Shown: in pieces, positions 35,091 to 44,754 of the stretch
Position numbering within the stretch: position 1 is the first letter of the stretch
Layout of the letters: the number at the start of each line of letters is the position of its first letter
Assembly (NCBI GenBank): GCA_036362985.1
Contig: JAYGXS010000004.1
Location: forward strand, 12,637,011 to 12,701,010
Reading direction: 5' to 3'
Length of the DNA: 64,000 nucleotides
Origin: Ligula intestinalis
Taxonomy: Eukaryota; Platyhelminthes; Cestoda; Diphyllobothriidea; Diphyllobothriidae
Notes under the pieces: model-generated
The model's database searches: none
The model's input: only the letters and a program-made list of their open reading frames with translations
What the model was told of the DNA's origin: nothing
Program-made: the position numbers and the translations under genes

Positions 35091-38000
35091 GACTTCCTTC
35101 AATTTTGCGAAAATTCCCATTGAAAAGTTCAGAAGATGAATAGGGGAACCTGTGTTTGTTTTCGATAAATTCTCGTTAGGCCTTTACATTTATGTGGTAA
35201 TTAAGTAAATAAACTATGCAGGTTGGTATAAAAAATAGTACGGTTGTCAGGGGAGACGGAAGGGGTGGGAATCGGGGTCAGTATCTGATCAGCGTTAGGG
35301 GGACTGGCAGTCGGCCTAAGTGTTGTTAGATTAGCGGCTTTTGACCATGGTAACTGCGGCGCCGCGACGAAGTTCTTTTGGGCGCACAGGACCGGTCGAC
35401 ATAGCCTGGTGGAGGCCGCTTCTGCCGTAGCCAACAGACGCTGTCCAGGAAATTTTGAATAGCTTGAGGGTACCTGGCAGATCGCTCGGAAGGCCTCTTT
35501 GGCATTCACGCGATGGTCTACCAGGTTCGCTAGAATGGAACTGTTTATACCCTTTAGTTGGCCCTTTCCTAACCATGCTGGAATGTGTTCTCGTACTCAG
35601 TGGACTCAGACCATCGCGTGGATGCCAAAGAGGCCTTCCGAGGTACCCTCAAGCTATTCAAAATTTCCTGGACAGCGTCTGTTGGCTACAGCAGAAGCGG
35701 CCTCCACCAGGCTACGTCGACCGGTCCTGTGCGTCCAAAAGAACTTCGCCGCGGCGCCGCAGTTACCATGGTCAAAAGCCGCTAATCCAACAACATCTAG
35801 GCCGACTACCAGTCCCCCTAACGCGGATCAGATACTGACCCCGATTTCCCCCCCCCCGGACTCCCCCTTCGTTGAGGACGGTTGACCTCTAGTGCGCTGA
35901 GGTCTTGATGGCCGCCATGTCGGCTGACAGCTAAAACCATTTGACGACAGGTCAGGGGTCAACACCGAACGCAGGTAATCCTGACTGTTAGCTCATTATT
36001 CACAGTCGGTTTGCACCAACTCTGAGCCTATTTATGAAGCAGAGAACTCGATTCGCCTGACCTTGCCCGCTCGTGTGGGTCGTGAACTGCTGAAATTTGC
36101 CCACTCCTGCTGGATTTTGGCCTGCTTAGGTCCTTGATTATGCGTCAGACTCGACCATAGCGACGCTCACCTACTGATGCTCGAAAGGTCTGAAGAAGAC
36201 CGTGGTCTACGAAACAGATGTGTTGTTAGACGCGCGCACTGTGCACGACTATTAACCACACAAAACAGCGATCAATTTGTTGTTTCTGAACACAGAAGGC
36301 AGACTATCGTTATATTTCTAAAAACGCATAGCTCGGCTTTTCCAACCGAGGCAGTATTTGCCAGGCTGGTTTGAAGTTCCACTCTACAGCCTTTGCTTGC
36401 AAGCGCTAGTCCAGAAAATAGGAATTACTAGTACAAGTTCAGGTCTGTTTGACTTGAAAATTTCGCCGTCGAGATAATACGTAAAGGCTAACAAAGTTTG
36501 CATGAAGATCAAGAAGCTCATAAGCACTCAACTAGCGTGCCAGTAGAAATAGTTGGTAAAGTCAAGAACAGTAACGTCATTGAGGAAAATGAACCAAATG
36601 CAGACTGTAATGCCGAGCGCAGCACTGCTACTTTTTTCAAGAAGATTTTCTAACTGTCTCGTTGTTGTTAAATAACATAAATGCAAACATACATACGATC
36701 CATTTATCACTCGTATTTGCACACTCCATTGAGTGTGATCACCGCTTCAATTGGAATGCCACCGACGTGATCGCAATGGCTAATACGCGACAATCGAGAG
36801 AATTCCTTGAAGCTTGGCACTCGAATCCGGCTAGTATAAACAGGCACGTAGAGCTTGACTCACACTATACCGGGTTTCGTGCATGGTCTACTAATCTGGA
36901 CACAGCCTGAAACAACAACTGGCTCTCTGTGCCCCGTCAAGTGGAATTTCTCTGACTCTTAACCAGCCCCCCCCCCCTCCCCCGAACACGCGACCCATAG
37001 TCCAAACGCTAACACCCCCCCTCCCCTCACTAGCACAACCTATCGCCGCGGGTGTCACGTCACCATAACCCTTCCACCCAATCCCCCCTTCCCTTCCCCG
37101 TCCGTTGCAACCTCTGCCTCCAAAACCTCTAGTACGACATTCCCAGCCCTCACTTTTACTTTAGTCTGACGACGAACACGTGATACTTGTTCGAAAATTC
37201 ACGAGTACAACTCGATTTTCCAAAGATCTTCTTTCTTTTCAACATACATGCATTTAAAAAAGTAATTTTGGCTTGATTAACTTACCCTCTAAGATTGTTC
37301 TGGTGCCTTTGTGACTGGTCATGTCAGTGTCGACGTATCCTGGACAACACTAAGAAGAGAAATATTAAAAAATATAATCAGGAATTTGTAGGATTTTGCA
37401 AAGTAAACCTTCTGAATCCGTTAAATTCAAGGCACGAATCCCTTTACGCGGTTTAAGCTGTTTAAAAACGTTCATTATATATTCTCATATGCCTCTATCA
37501 TTCCACGAGGCAAGCTTACAGATTTGCGATGACGGCCTCACGAGACCACCTATTGGGTGAGTACACAGGCGGATGCGAGCCAGTGAAAGGGTTCGCCAGC
37601 CCCGCGGCAACCGTGACCTACAGGGTGCCCCACGAAAAACCCCTAAATTTATGATAATGTTTATACTGTTATAAAAATAAAAATTATTGATTACAATTAT
37701 AACTAACAACTTTATTGTGCAATTAACAAACTGTAAACATCTGCATGCACATCTCCTCTCTATAAACAACTTGATTTACAGTTTTTTTCGTTCTCCGACT
37801 CGGTGCAACACCTTCCTGCCCAGCAGCATCTCCTTCAATAAAATAGGGGTCTGTTTTGCCTTGCCAGGAAACATGTTGGATGTTCTTTCCGGAATAGGAC
37901 GATGACCTCGCGCTGGAAATTGCTTAGCTGTGGCATGGGTCTACACGTCTTTCCAGAATATTCCTGGCATATGGTGCGCAGGTGGGCATTTTAGAACCTT

Positions 38001-41000
38001 CTCCTCTGCGACCACCACCCACGTTGTGTGGGTGCCCCTCACCACTGAGCGGAACATGGCGAGGGCGACATGAATGCGGGTGCGAACCAACGGGGGCGGC
38101 TTCACTTCGGATGTGGCCCAGGTGTTCTGTTTTCTCCGCTATCGATCGTGACGGCATGGGCGGTCCGGCCGCCGTAACAATCAAAAACTTAGGGGTTTTT
38201 TGTGGGGCACCCTGTAAATACGAACGTGACAACCTCCGTTCACGAGTTCTCGGACCGGCGTAAATGCGGCATGCGTGTGGGATACACAGAGGGCGAATAT
38301 AAACAACGGACAACGCGACCCCGATCAATGGTTGTTGCCATCCCAACGGCGTCTTCCTTCCCCGATGAGACGAGCCTCCACCCTCGCGACAACAGGCGCT
38401 GACTCCACGGTGCGCCGTGAACAGATGACCTTAAGCTCGGCAACGTGCCATAGAAACAACATCCCATAAATGCAGTGAAAGTCGGTGCGTAAACCACTTC
38501 CGACGAGATTGTTTTCGCCCGAGACGCCAGAACAATAAACGCCTGGCTCTGGTGGTCGCCTTACTTTCGGTCGTGATTCGGTCGAGGTTGCCGAGGTTTC
38601 CATCCGCCAGCCTACGTCAGCTTATAGCTGACGCAATCACAGCGTTCACTCAGGACAACTTTTTTAATTTCTTTCACCACACAGATCTGAGTAGCGCTAT
38701 CTCCAAATAGGGTTGCTTAAATATTCCAGGCGGCCGCTGAACCCAATTATGGGTCAGTGCTTTGCTCAGTGACGGGCAACATGATTTACCCTGAACCGCT
38801 TACTAGATTGCTTGTTATTCTCGCCAAAGAGCTTTTTGGAAGTGAAGAGGGAGAATGAGACGGCGAGCAGAATTTGCAGGTGTGGATATACAATACTCTT
38901 AGCCCGCCCGTCGAAGTGGCTATCGGGGTGTTACCTCTAGGCAGAGCATAGCCCCGGAGTGCCACACCTCAAAGTTGAAAGCCAGTTAAGGGCTGTGTGG
39001 AGAGTCCACCAGCAGCACGAGACACACGCTGCAACTGAGCATGCCCGTGCGACTGCAGGCTGGACTCTAGAATGGGCCCCGAGACAGGGATGGACGAGGG
39101 ATGTCCGTTAGCGATCGGTGAACATTTATCAACGAAGTTCAAATTCTGCAAGAGTTCTTCAGGAACTCTTCCGAGTTAGTGGTTACCCAAACTCGTTTGT
39201 CAAACAAAGCAGACGCCGAGTGAACAGACGACGGCCAGTACAAAAGCAACCCGAAGTCTGGAGGGCCATTTCTTACATAAAAGGGGTCTCCGAAGCAGTA
39301 TCACGACTGTTACAACCTGCTGGCGTGGGCATAGCTCATCGAACTCAAGCAACAATACGCCACCCGGTGATGCAACCTAAAGACCGACTGCCTCCTACAG
39401 AAACCTCTGCAGTCGTCTACAGGATACATTGCAATGACGGAAACTGCAATTATTTTTTAAACAGACCGCAAATTGTAAACCAGCCTACGCGAACACAAAC
39501 GAGCGGCCCAGAGAATGGACCCAAACTCGCAACTGGCAGCACACATTGCAGAGACTGGCCAAAACTTCGATCTTAAAGGAGAGACCATCGTAGGCCGAGG
39601 AACCTCAAAAGTCGAAAGAATGACTATCGAGGCATGGTACTCAGATGCCAACTCAATCAACAGGCATCTAGACCTGCCAGCGGCCTACAAAGTCTTGCAC
39701 CATTATGTGGGAAAGAGACGGAACGGAGCCAAACCACACATAAGAATGGCAAGCAAACAGGACCCTACAACGAACCGGCTGGAAGAGGAGGCAGGGTTAC
39801 CAGGACCATCTACCAGGTGAAAAGGCGGCACATTAATTGCTGTTCATGACCCCCAGCTTCACTGACAGCTAATTAGCGTATACCACTGTTTTTGTCCCCA
39901 ACCCCACTGACAGCTAATTGCCCTCCTCCCCATCCTTTTTCGATTGCTGTTTCTAACCTCCTGACAACCTGATGCTTTCAGACAGTTGATTGGCCTGTGG
40001 CCAGTATAATTACCCCCTTTTGGTTGCTTTCTCATAGCTGAAGATCGACTCCTGTAAGAGTGCGAAAGCTCAGAACAATAAATCAATTGATCTGGTGCTC
40101 AACAGGCCTTCTTCCTCGTCCATTCAAATACCTTGATCGTGAACTTTCTTATTCATAACGTAGGATACTTCGCGTATTCAGGAACGAGTCCCCTACAGCC
40201 AAACTCGGTCTTCGATTGGACATCAGATCCAGTGTTAGGAGCCAGCCTAAAAAATTCGCTTGCAGGCTGTCCTGACGAGTCGCTCCTGTGGCGAACGGCC
40301 GACAATGCTTCCTTTTTCAATGCAGGCGGCTGCTCCCACTCGCTAACTTTAAACCGCTTGTGGGATATTCACTCACACACATTCCCAACTAGTCGTAGTT
40401 TCTCAAGATCCACTTCAACGTGCCACCCTGCGGCAACGCAACAGGCGACTTCAAGGCTCGACACCCCTCGAGCAATTCAACCAACACTTGAACTCGCTAC
40501 GCAATCACTTAAAAGCAACTGCCACATCTCACACAGGAGACTCGCAGACACACTCGGGCGTGACTGGATTCAGTCAACGTCAGCCCTGGCCTCATCAGCG
40601 ACCGCTGCTGTCTGATAACACAACTCCCGGTCCTGCGCACAATAAAACCTTCGTTCCGTTGACTTCCACTTTTGCGCCCTTGGTGTTTTGTTCTTCCTCT
40701 GGGATTCAAACAGAGCGTAAATGGACAGTTACAAATGGGCGTTTTGTAACATTCAAACACAGAGAACAGCGATAGCAAACGAATACAATAGCACTATGTG
40801 GTCTATATGAGTCGGTTAAGGTTAGTACTTTCGAGCTCAAAGACCTGATTAGTTTATAAAAGATTGATAGTAAGTTGTTGCTCAGAATAAGCAAGTGCAG
40901 AACGCCATTGAAAGAATGGATCTTAAACTGAGGGGTTTTCGGTTTCTAGGTGTCTGTGGACATAATGTTGGAATATTTGGGCATACAGCGCATGAAGAGT

Positions 41001-44000
41001 AGAGGTTACCCACGGCCACTGCCCGAATGTTTCCTTAAATAATTCGTAAAAAGAAACAGTCCCACTCGTATCAGCAACACCAGACGTAACTCAAGTGTGC
41101 CCTTCTTAGCATACTCTCTGGTGTCGCCTCAGTTCAGGCGATTAAGTGGTAAACTGAAGACCTAGCTCAACAAAGCGCTTAAAAGTTCGTCCTTGCAGCT
41201 GCGTCAGATGTAACATGCATAATGTAGCGCTCAGTGGGACACTACTTACGCCAATTAGGTCAAGCATACTTATAACCAAAGCATGTGCAGGTTGCTGTTG
41301 TCGCGGTAGAAGCCCCAGATTAGACGACAACAGAGGGTCAGAGCGCTGAAGTGGGGTACAGGGGGATGAGCAAATCCAAAAAAGGCAATCGAAAAAAAAG
41401 ACCTTTGAACCCTTTAGACCCTCAACTACATCCTCGAAAAGAAATCCAGTCACGCGGATAGGCGAAATAGCTAGGAAACAGTCTTAAACAGAAGCATAAG
41501 CAATCCCAAACCACCTAGTACTATACGGGCTGAAATAAGTTTACCATATAGTGGGGTTGAATTTGTGAGGATCCAAAAAATCAAACGTGCGATACAAAGG
41601 TTTCATACTCAGATGTTTTCTACTGTGCCTATGGATGGAGGAAATAGTGGGAGAGGTTAAATAGAACCACTGCAGCCCGTAAAATTTAAAATGAGGAACA
41701 ATCTAAGTTCATCATACGATATTATAAAAAAGAACGGAGTCAGATAGACTACGGCGTCATCTAGTTAGCAACCTAGAATATGCTTTATTGCGCAAGCGCT
41801 GAGAAGCCAAGAGGACGTCAAATAGCAATACTCACCGCATTGATAAAAATTTTGCGTGGATCATCTTTCAAAATTTCAGCCAGGATAAACGAAGCTTTAG
41901 TGAGTCCGAGTTTGGAGACTCCGTAAGCCGTTTTTGGCCAGCCAGCAGAGGCCAAATCGTCCGATTCTGCTCGTCTGGTTTCAATGCAACGAGAAAAAAT
42001 AACCGGATAAATTATTATAGTTTCGATTGAGTTACACTTGTGTGCGTGCAAAACTGTTGCAAAATTCACTGAAAACGCTAATATATATAGAATGTGTCGT
42101 GGGTTTCCTTACGACCGACCAAAGATGATGCGGATGCGTTTGATGGTTGGGTTTCTAGATGGATTGCTAAGGGTATCCCGCTTGGACATAACACAATTAA
42201 ATGATCACATACGCATACCCACGTAAAATGGTCCTTCCAGTGTTACGCAAACAAAGCCTCCGACGGAGTTTACTCACTTCCATAAACACGAGGGCTGAAC
42301 CCGAAACTGAACCATTTCCGAATAGGAGGAAAATGTTTTTAGACGCAGGATCAAGTACATTTAGAGTTGCGAAACAAAATTGTTGGACTGCTTAGGTGTA
42401 CAAATAGGGGCATCTAGTCCTCGACAAGGCGAAAAACATTTTCCCCAAACCATAATAAAACGTTTGATAACAGTAAACATCAAACAAACTTTACTCATCA
42501 AACATTTGTTCGTATCAACATACTTTATAAAGTCATGCATGAGCTCATAGAGCTGACCCATCGTCATTGGATTCACGAACTTCTCGTAAAGGCCATCGCC
42601 AAGTTTCTTCAGTGCCGTTATAGACGAAATGCTAGAAACGTTAACCAGACTGACAGAAGACATCAAAGTTGGACATTGAAAGTACCGAGAATTTTTGGCC
42701 ATCAAGGGCAAAAATGTGTTGCACATGTCCATAGTAGCAAAGAAATTTGTAGCAAGAGTTACCCGCGCTTGCTCACTAAAAGGAGCAGTCGAATCATTCT
42801 ATAAAGTCAGATAGATGAGTATTCAAAAGGCCGTCCCGAAGAAACCAACCTTATAGCAAATACCCGCGTTGTTAACGAGGATGTTTATGCCTTCAGGATA
42901 GCTCGATTTGACGTATTCAGCAAGCTCGTCGCGGCTTGAATTATCTGTGATGTCCAGCTGGTGAAACTTTACAGGAAGACCCTGTTTAATAAACCCCTCG
43001 ACGGCTGTTCGGCCCAACGACACATTTCGGGCTGAGTGAAAATTTGATATAAAAGGGCCCGCTGACGGGTGACTTACCGGTAAGGTATACATGCCAATCT
43101 GATTGCGGCGTCAGACACTGTGCCAACCGTTGCACAATTCCATGGCCGATGCCCTTGTTTGCACCAGAAACCTAAACGAGAAGATGCTGTTAAAGGTACT
43201 GTATAAACATTTTCTATCCAAAAATTTACAGGGTCACAGCCTCGCGAATGATATAAGTGAATTTAACAGTTTATGTTTGCATTACAGAGGGCGCTGAATG
43301 GTGTTGTTGCTGGCTGAATAGGCGCCTTATTTGGTTTGAAATTCTCTATGTTCAGCTAGCACCAATTTTTTTTCCTGCCCACGGTGCTGAAACAGTCTTT
43401 GAATGGAATAGGCAGGCAAACTGGGGAGTTATTATCAGTCCCTGTAGCCCATTAATTGGAAAAATCCACAGAATTGCTACAATCTTTTCATTTACCTAAT
43501 ACAAGATCACTGTCTTTGTTATTAATGCTTTAAATCATGAGGATTGATATCTCGATAAACTAGACCAAATGTCCTTGTAGCAATGTCCTTGCGTTACGCA
43601 AGGTCCAATGGTCCTAGGCCCATCTTTTTGCCTGGCGTTGCGCGCACGTGCGCACTGAAAGTGCACGCTCGTGGTTTAAATGGATAGGGCGAAAAAACGT
43701 TTCTTCTGATCTTAGGAAATGTTTATAATTTTGGGTACGGCTGTGTGCATCAAGGTCAATCTGAGCAGGCTCCCTCTAGTCAAATTTTAGACGTAGTTTT
43801 TTACTTGCTGTCCAAAAACCTGCATGCGAACCTACGCGTAGGGTTTTTTGAGAGGGAATGGGGAAAGGCTTGTGTGTGCGTGTGTTTGACCATCGGTTTC
43901 GATGAAAGCTTGTAACTTCCGGCAGTCAATGCATGGAATGCCGCTCAGATCTGCGTTCACGCAGCACTCGGATCAAAGAATCTAGCTGAATGCAATCAGG

Positions 44001-44259
44001 GTGGGGCCTGAAATATTTACAAATTTGTAAATATTTTTGAGAACGAAAACACGCACTTTTACCAGCTTAAGCTGGTAAAAGTGCGTGTTTTCGTTCTCAA
44101 AAATAAGTTTGATCAATCCAAAAACAAAAACCGATCTCCTAAGCTCATGTTACAAACTCGATTCATGATCATGAGTCGGCTACTTTTATGTATATGAGCT
44201 GCAGCTCATGAAGAGATATCGAATATAATAATAATGAGACTCACGATAGCCAATTTCAT
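33559..44259 (-). CDS. CBR1: Carbonyl reductase [NADPH] 1-like, copy B (eight exons, intact)
   Basis: Same enzyme type as copy A and the best-preserved member. Coding exons, minus strand: 44245-44259 (MKLAI), 43078-43171, 42850-43031, 42686-42798, 42524-42649, 41836-41974, 37286-37349, 33559-33662; total 278 residues with no internal stop. Landmarks: SGANKGIG (7-14), LVNNAG (88-93), Asn115, LVNVSS (Ser141), AYGVSK (Tyr194, Lys198), CCPGYVDTDM, KTPVYLATLPEAATEPYG and the end LWSRK. A 36-nt intron (42650-42685) divides what otherwise reads as one open exon of 275 nt; if unspliced it would add 12 residues in frame. The exon 3 donor is GTTGGT, as in copy A. In exon 3 it differs from copy A at 9 of 60 residues. 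Introns 5 and 6 are swollen by Penelope-like, mariner-type and LTR-like insertions. Intron 1 contains perfect palindromes. Confidence 0.93.
35095..35885. mobile_element. Two Penelope-like element ends, head to head, in intron 6 of copy B
   Basis: The left arm (minus strand, 35580 to about 35200) and right arm (plus strand, about 35580-35870) encode the same segment: KEAFR then VPSSYSKFPGQRLLATAEAA, RRPVLCAQKNF, APQLPWSKAAN and a PPNADQILTPI tail. The arms point outward from a shared centre near 35560. A third copy (63105-63895) extends upstream into a clear GIY-YIG domain, which identifies the family as Penelope-like. Intron 6 of copy C lacks this block near 58160, so it inserted after the duplication or was lost there. 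5' truncation and inverted partial pairs are typical of Penelope-like elements. Confidence 0.75.
36710..37250 (+). mobile_element. Penelope-like element fragment (GIY-YIG C-terminus and 3' tail)
   Basis: The plus-strand frame reads HSIECDHRFNWNATDVI, RQSREFLEAWHSNPASIN, RHVELDSHY, which matches the end of GIY-YIG domains in Penelope-like elements (REFLEAWHS is a conserved block). It is followed by about 340 bp of C-rich then AT-rich sequence, repeated with changes at 59459-59790. It lies in intron 6 of copy B, about 40 bp from exon 7 (37286-37349). Confidence 0.75.
37621..38214. mobile_element. Mariner-type MITE (594 bp) in intron 5 of copy B
   Basis: Terminal inverted repeats of about 28-30 bp: left CAGGGTGCCCCACGAAAAAC, right (reverse complement) CAGGGTGCCCCACAAAAAAC. 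Both are flanked by TA (37619-37620 and 38215-38216), the target duplication of Tc1/mariner elements. No transposase is recognisable inside. The paralogous place in intron 5 of copy C (about 60383) has a single TA with matching flanks, an empty site. Internal open frames are not credible genes. Confidence 0.85.
39118..40140 (+). mobile_element. Penelope-like element fragment with GIY-YIG endonuclease, intron 5 of copy B
   Basis: The plus strand reads RVLQELFRVSGYPNSFVK, PEVWRAISYIKGVSEAVSRL, QPAGVGIAHRTQATIRH, then the GIY-YIG part SAVVYRIHCNDGNCNY. After a frame change it continues TSLREHKRAAQRMDPNSQLA, AAHIAETGQNF, KVERMTIEAWYSDANSI. The reverse transcriptase itself is missing (5' truncation). 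The 3' tail contains repeated TGACAGCTAATT words and ends near a CAGAACAATAAATCAA / TGCTCAACAGGCC sequence. At least one stop or frameshift lies in the YIG region. Intron 5 of copy C has no such block near 60690. Confidence 0.85.
40233..40759 (+). mobile_element. LTR-like insertion (about 527 bp) in intron 5 of copy B
   Basis: Sequence absent from the paralogous intron of copy C, which reads straight through GCTCCAG|AGAACAGC. The insertion starts TGTTAGGAGCC, contains CAATAAAACC about 110 bp before its end, and ends either GTAACA (40751) or CAAACA (40759), with CAG on both sides in the second reading. TG...CA ends and the poly(A) signal suggest a solo LTR. The short target duplication is ambiguous. 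Confidence 0.6.
44011..44036. repeat. Perfect 26-bp palindrome
   Basis: AAATATTTACAAA followed at once by its reverse complement. Its right end overlaps the larger palindrome that follows. Confidence 0.95.
44032..44105. repeat. Perfect 74-bp palindrome in intron 1 of copy B
   Basis: Two 37-nt arms meet without spacer at 44068/44069 (centre CCAGCTTAAGCTGG) and I found no mismatch. It lies 139 bp downstream (minus strand) of exon 1 of copy B. The transcript would form a long hairpin. Confidence 0.95.
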
Positions 44260-44754
44260 GTTGATCAAAGACCTTAACAACAAAAACACGGAAAAAAGTT
44301 AACGGTAAGAAACATCGACATTCATAGGTTGGATGCAAGAGCGTGCATAGAAAAAATTTCACCTCAATAGGTGAATAAGCAATCGTAAACTAAACCCACA
44401 TAAGGGCCACAGCCTCAAACTACCTTTTAGCCTATTAAAAGCATACCAACAAAAGGACCCCGATGTGTGCGCCATTGTAGGTTAAAAATAGGTAGACAAA
44501 GTCCAGTAGCTACCTAGTCACTAAGAACTGATAATTTACAAATTTAAATGAGGATTCAAGAGGTGTAATTAGAAGTCTTATATTCTTTCCTATCCGTGGC
44601 CTTGACAAGTCCGGCGCGTGGTTTCATGTTTCATCGGTGGAAGGTAGGGAACGGATCCATGGGCACCACTTCTTTGCAGTCACCGGACATGTGAGAGTTT
44701 TCAGGTTAGACCTATCCCCCGCCAAAGCAAGGGTACTCCCGTGAACGGTACAGA

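Noticed and set aside
35331..35885. Overlapping open frames at 35.3-35.9 kb as a cellular gene
   Set aside because: They are arms of an inverted Penelope-like pair; the same protein words recur in the Penelope-like fragment at 63 kb.
37924..38603. Several 60-140-codon frames around 38 kb
   Set aside because: They are partly inside the mariner-type MITE, GC-rich and open in several frames at once, without domain content.
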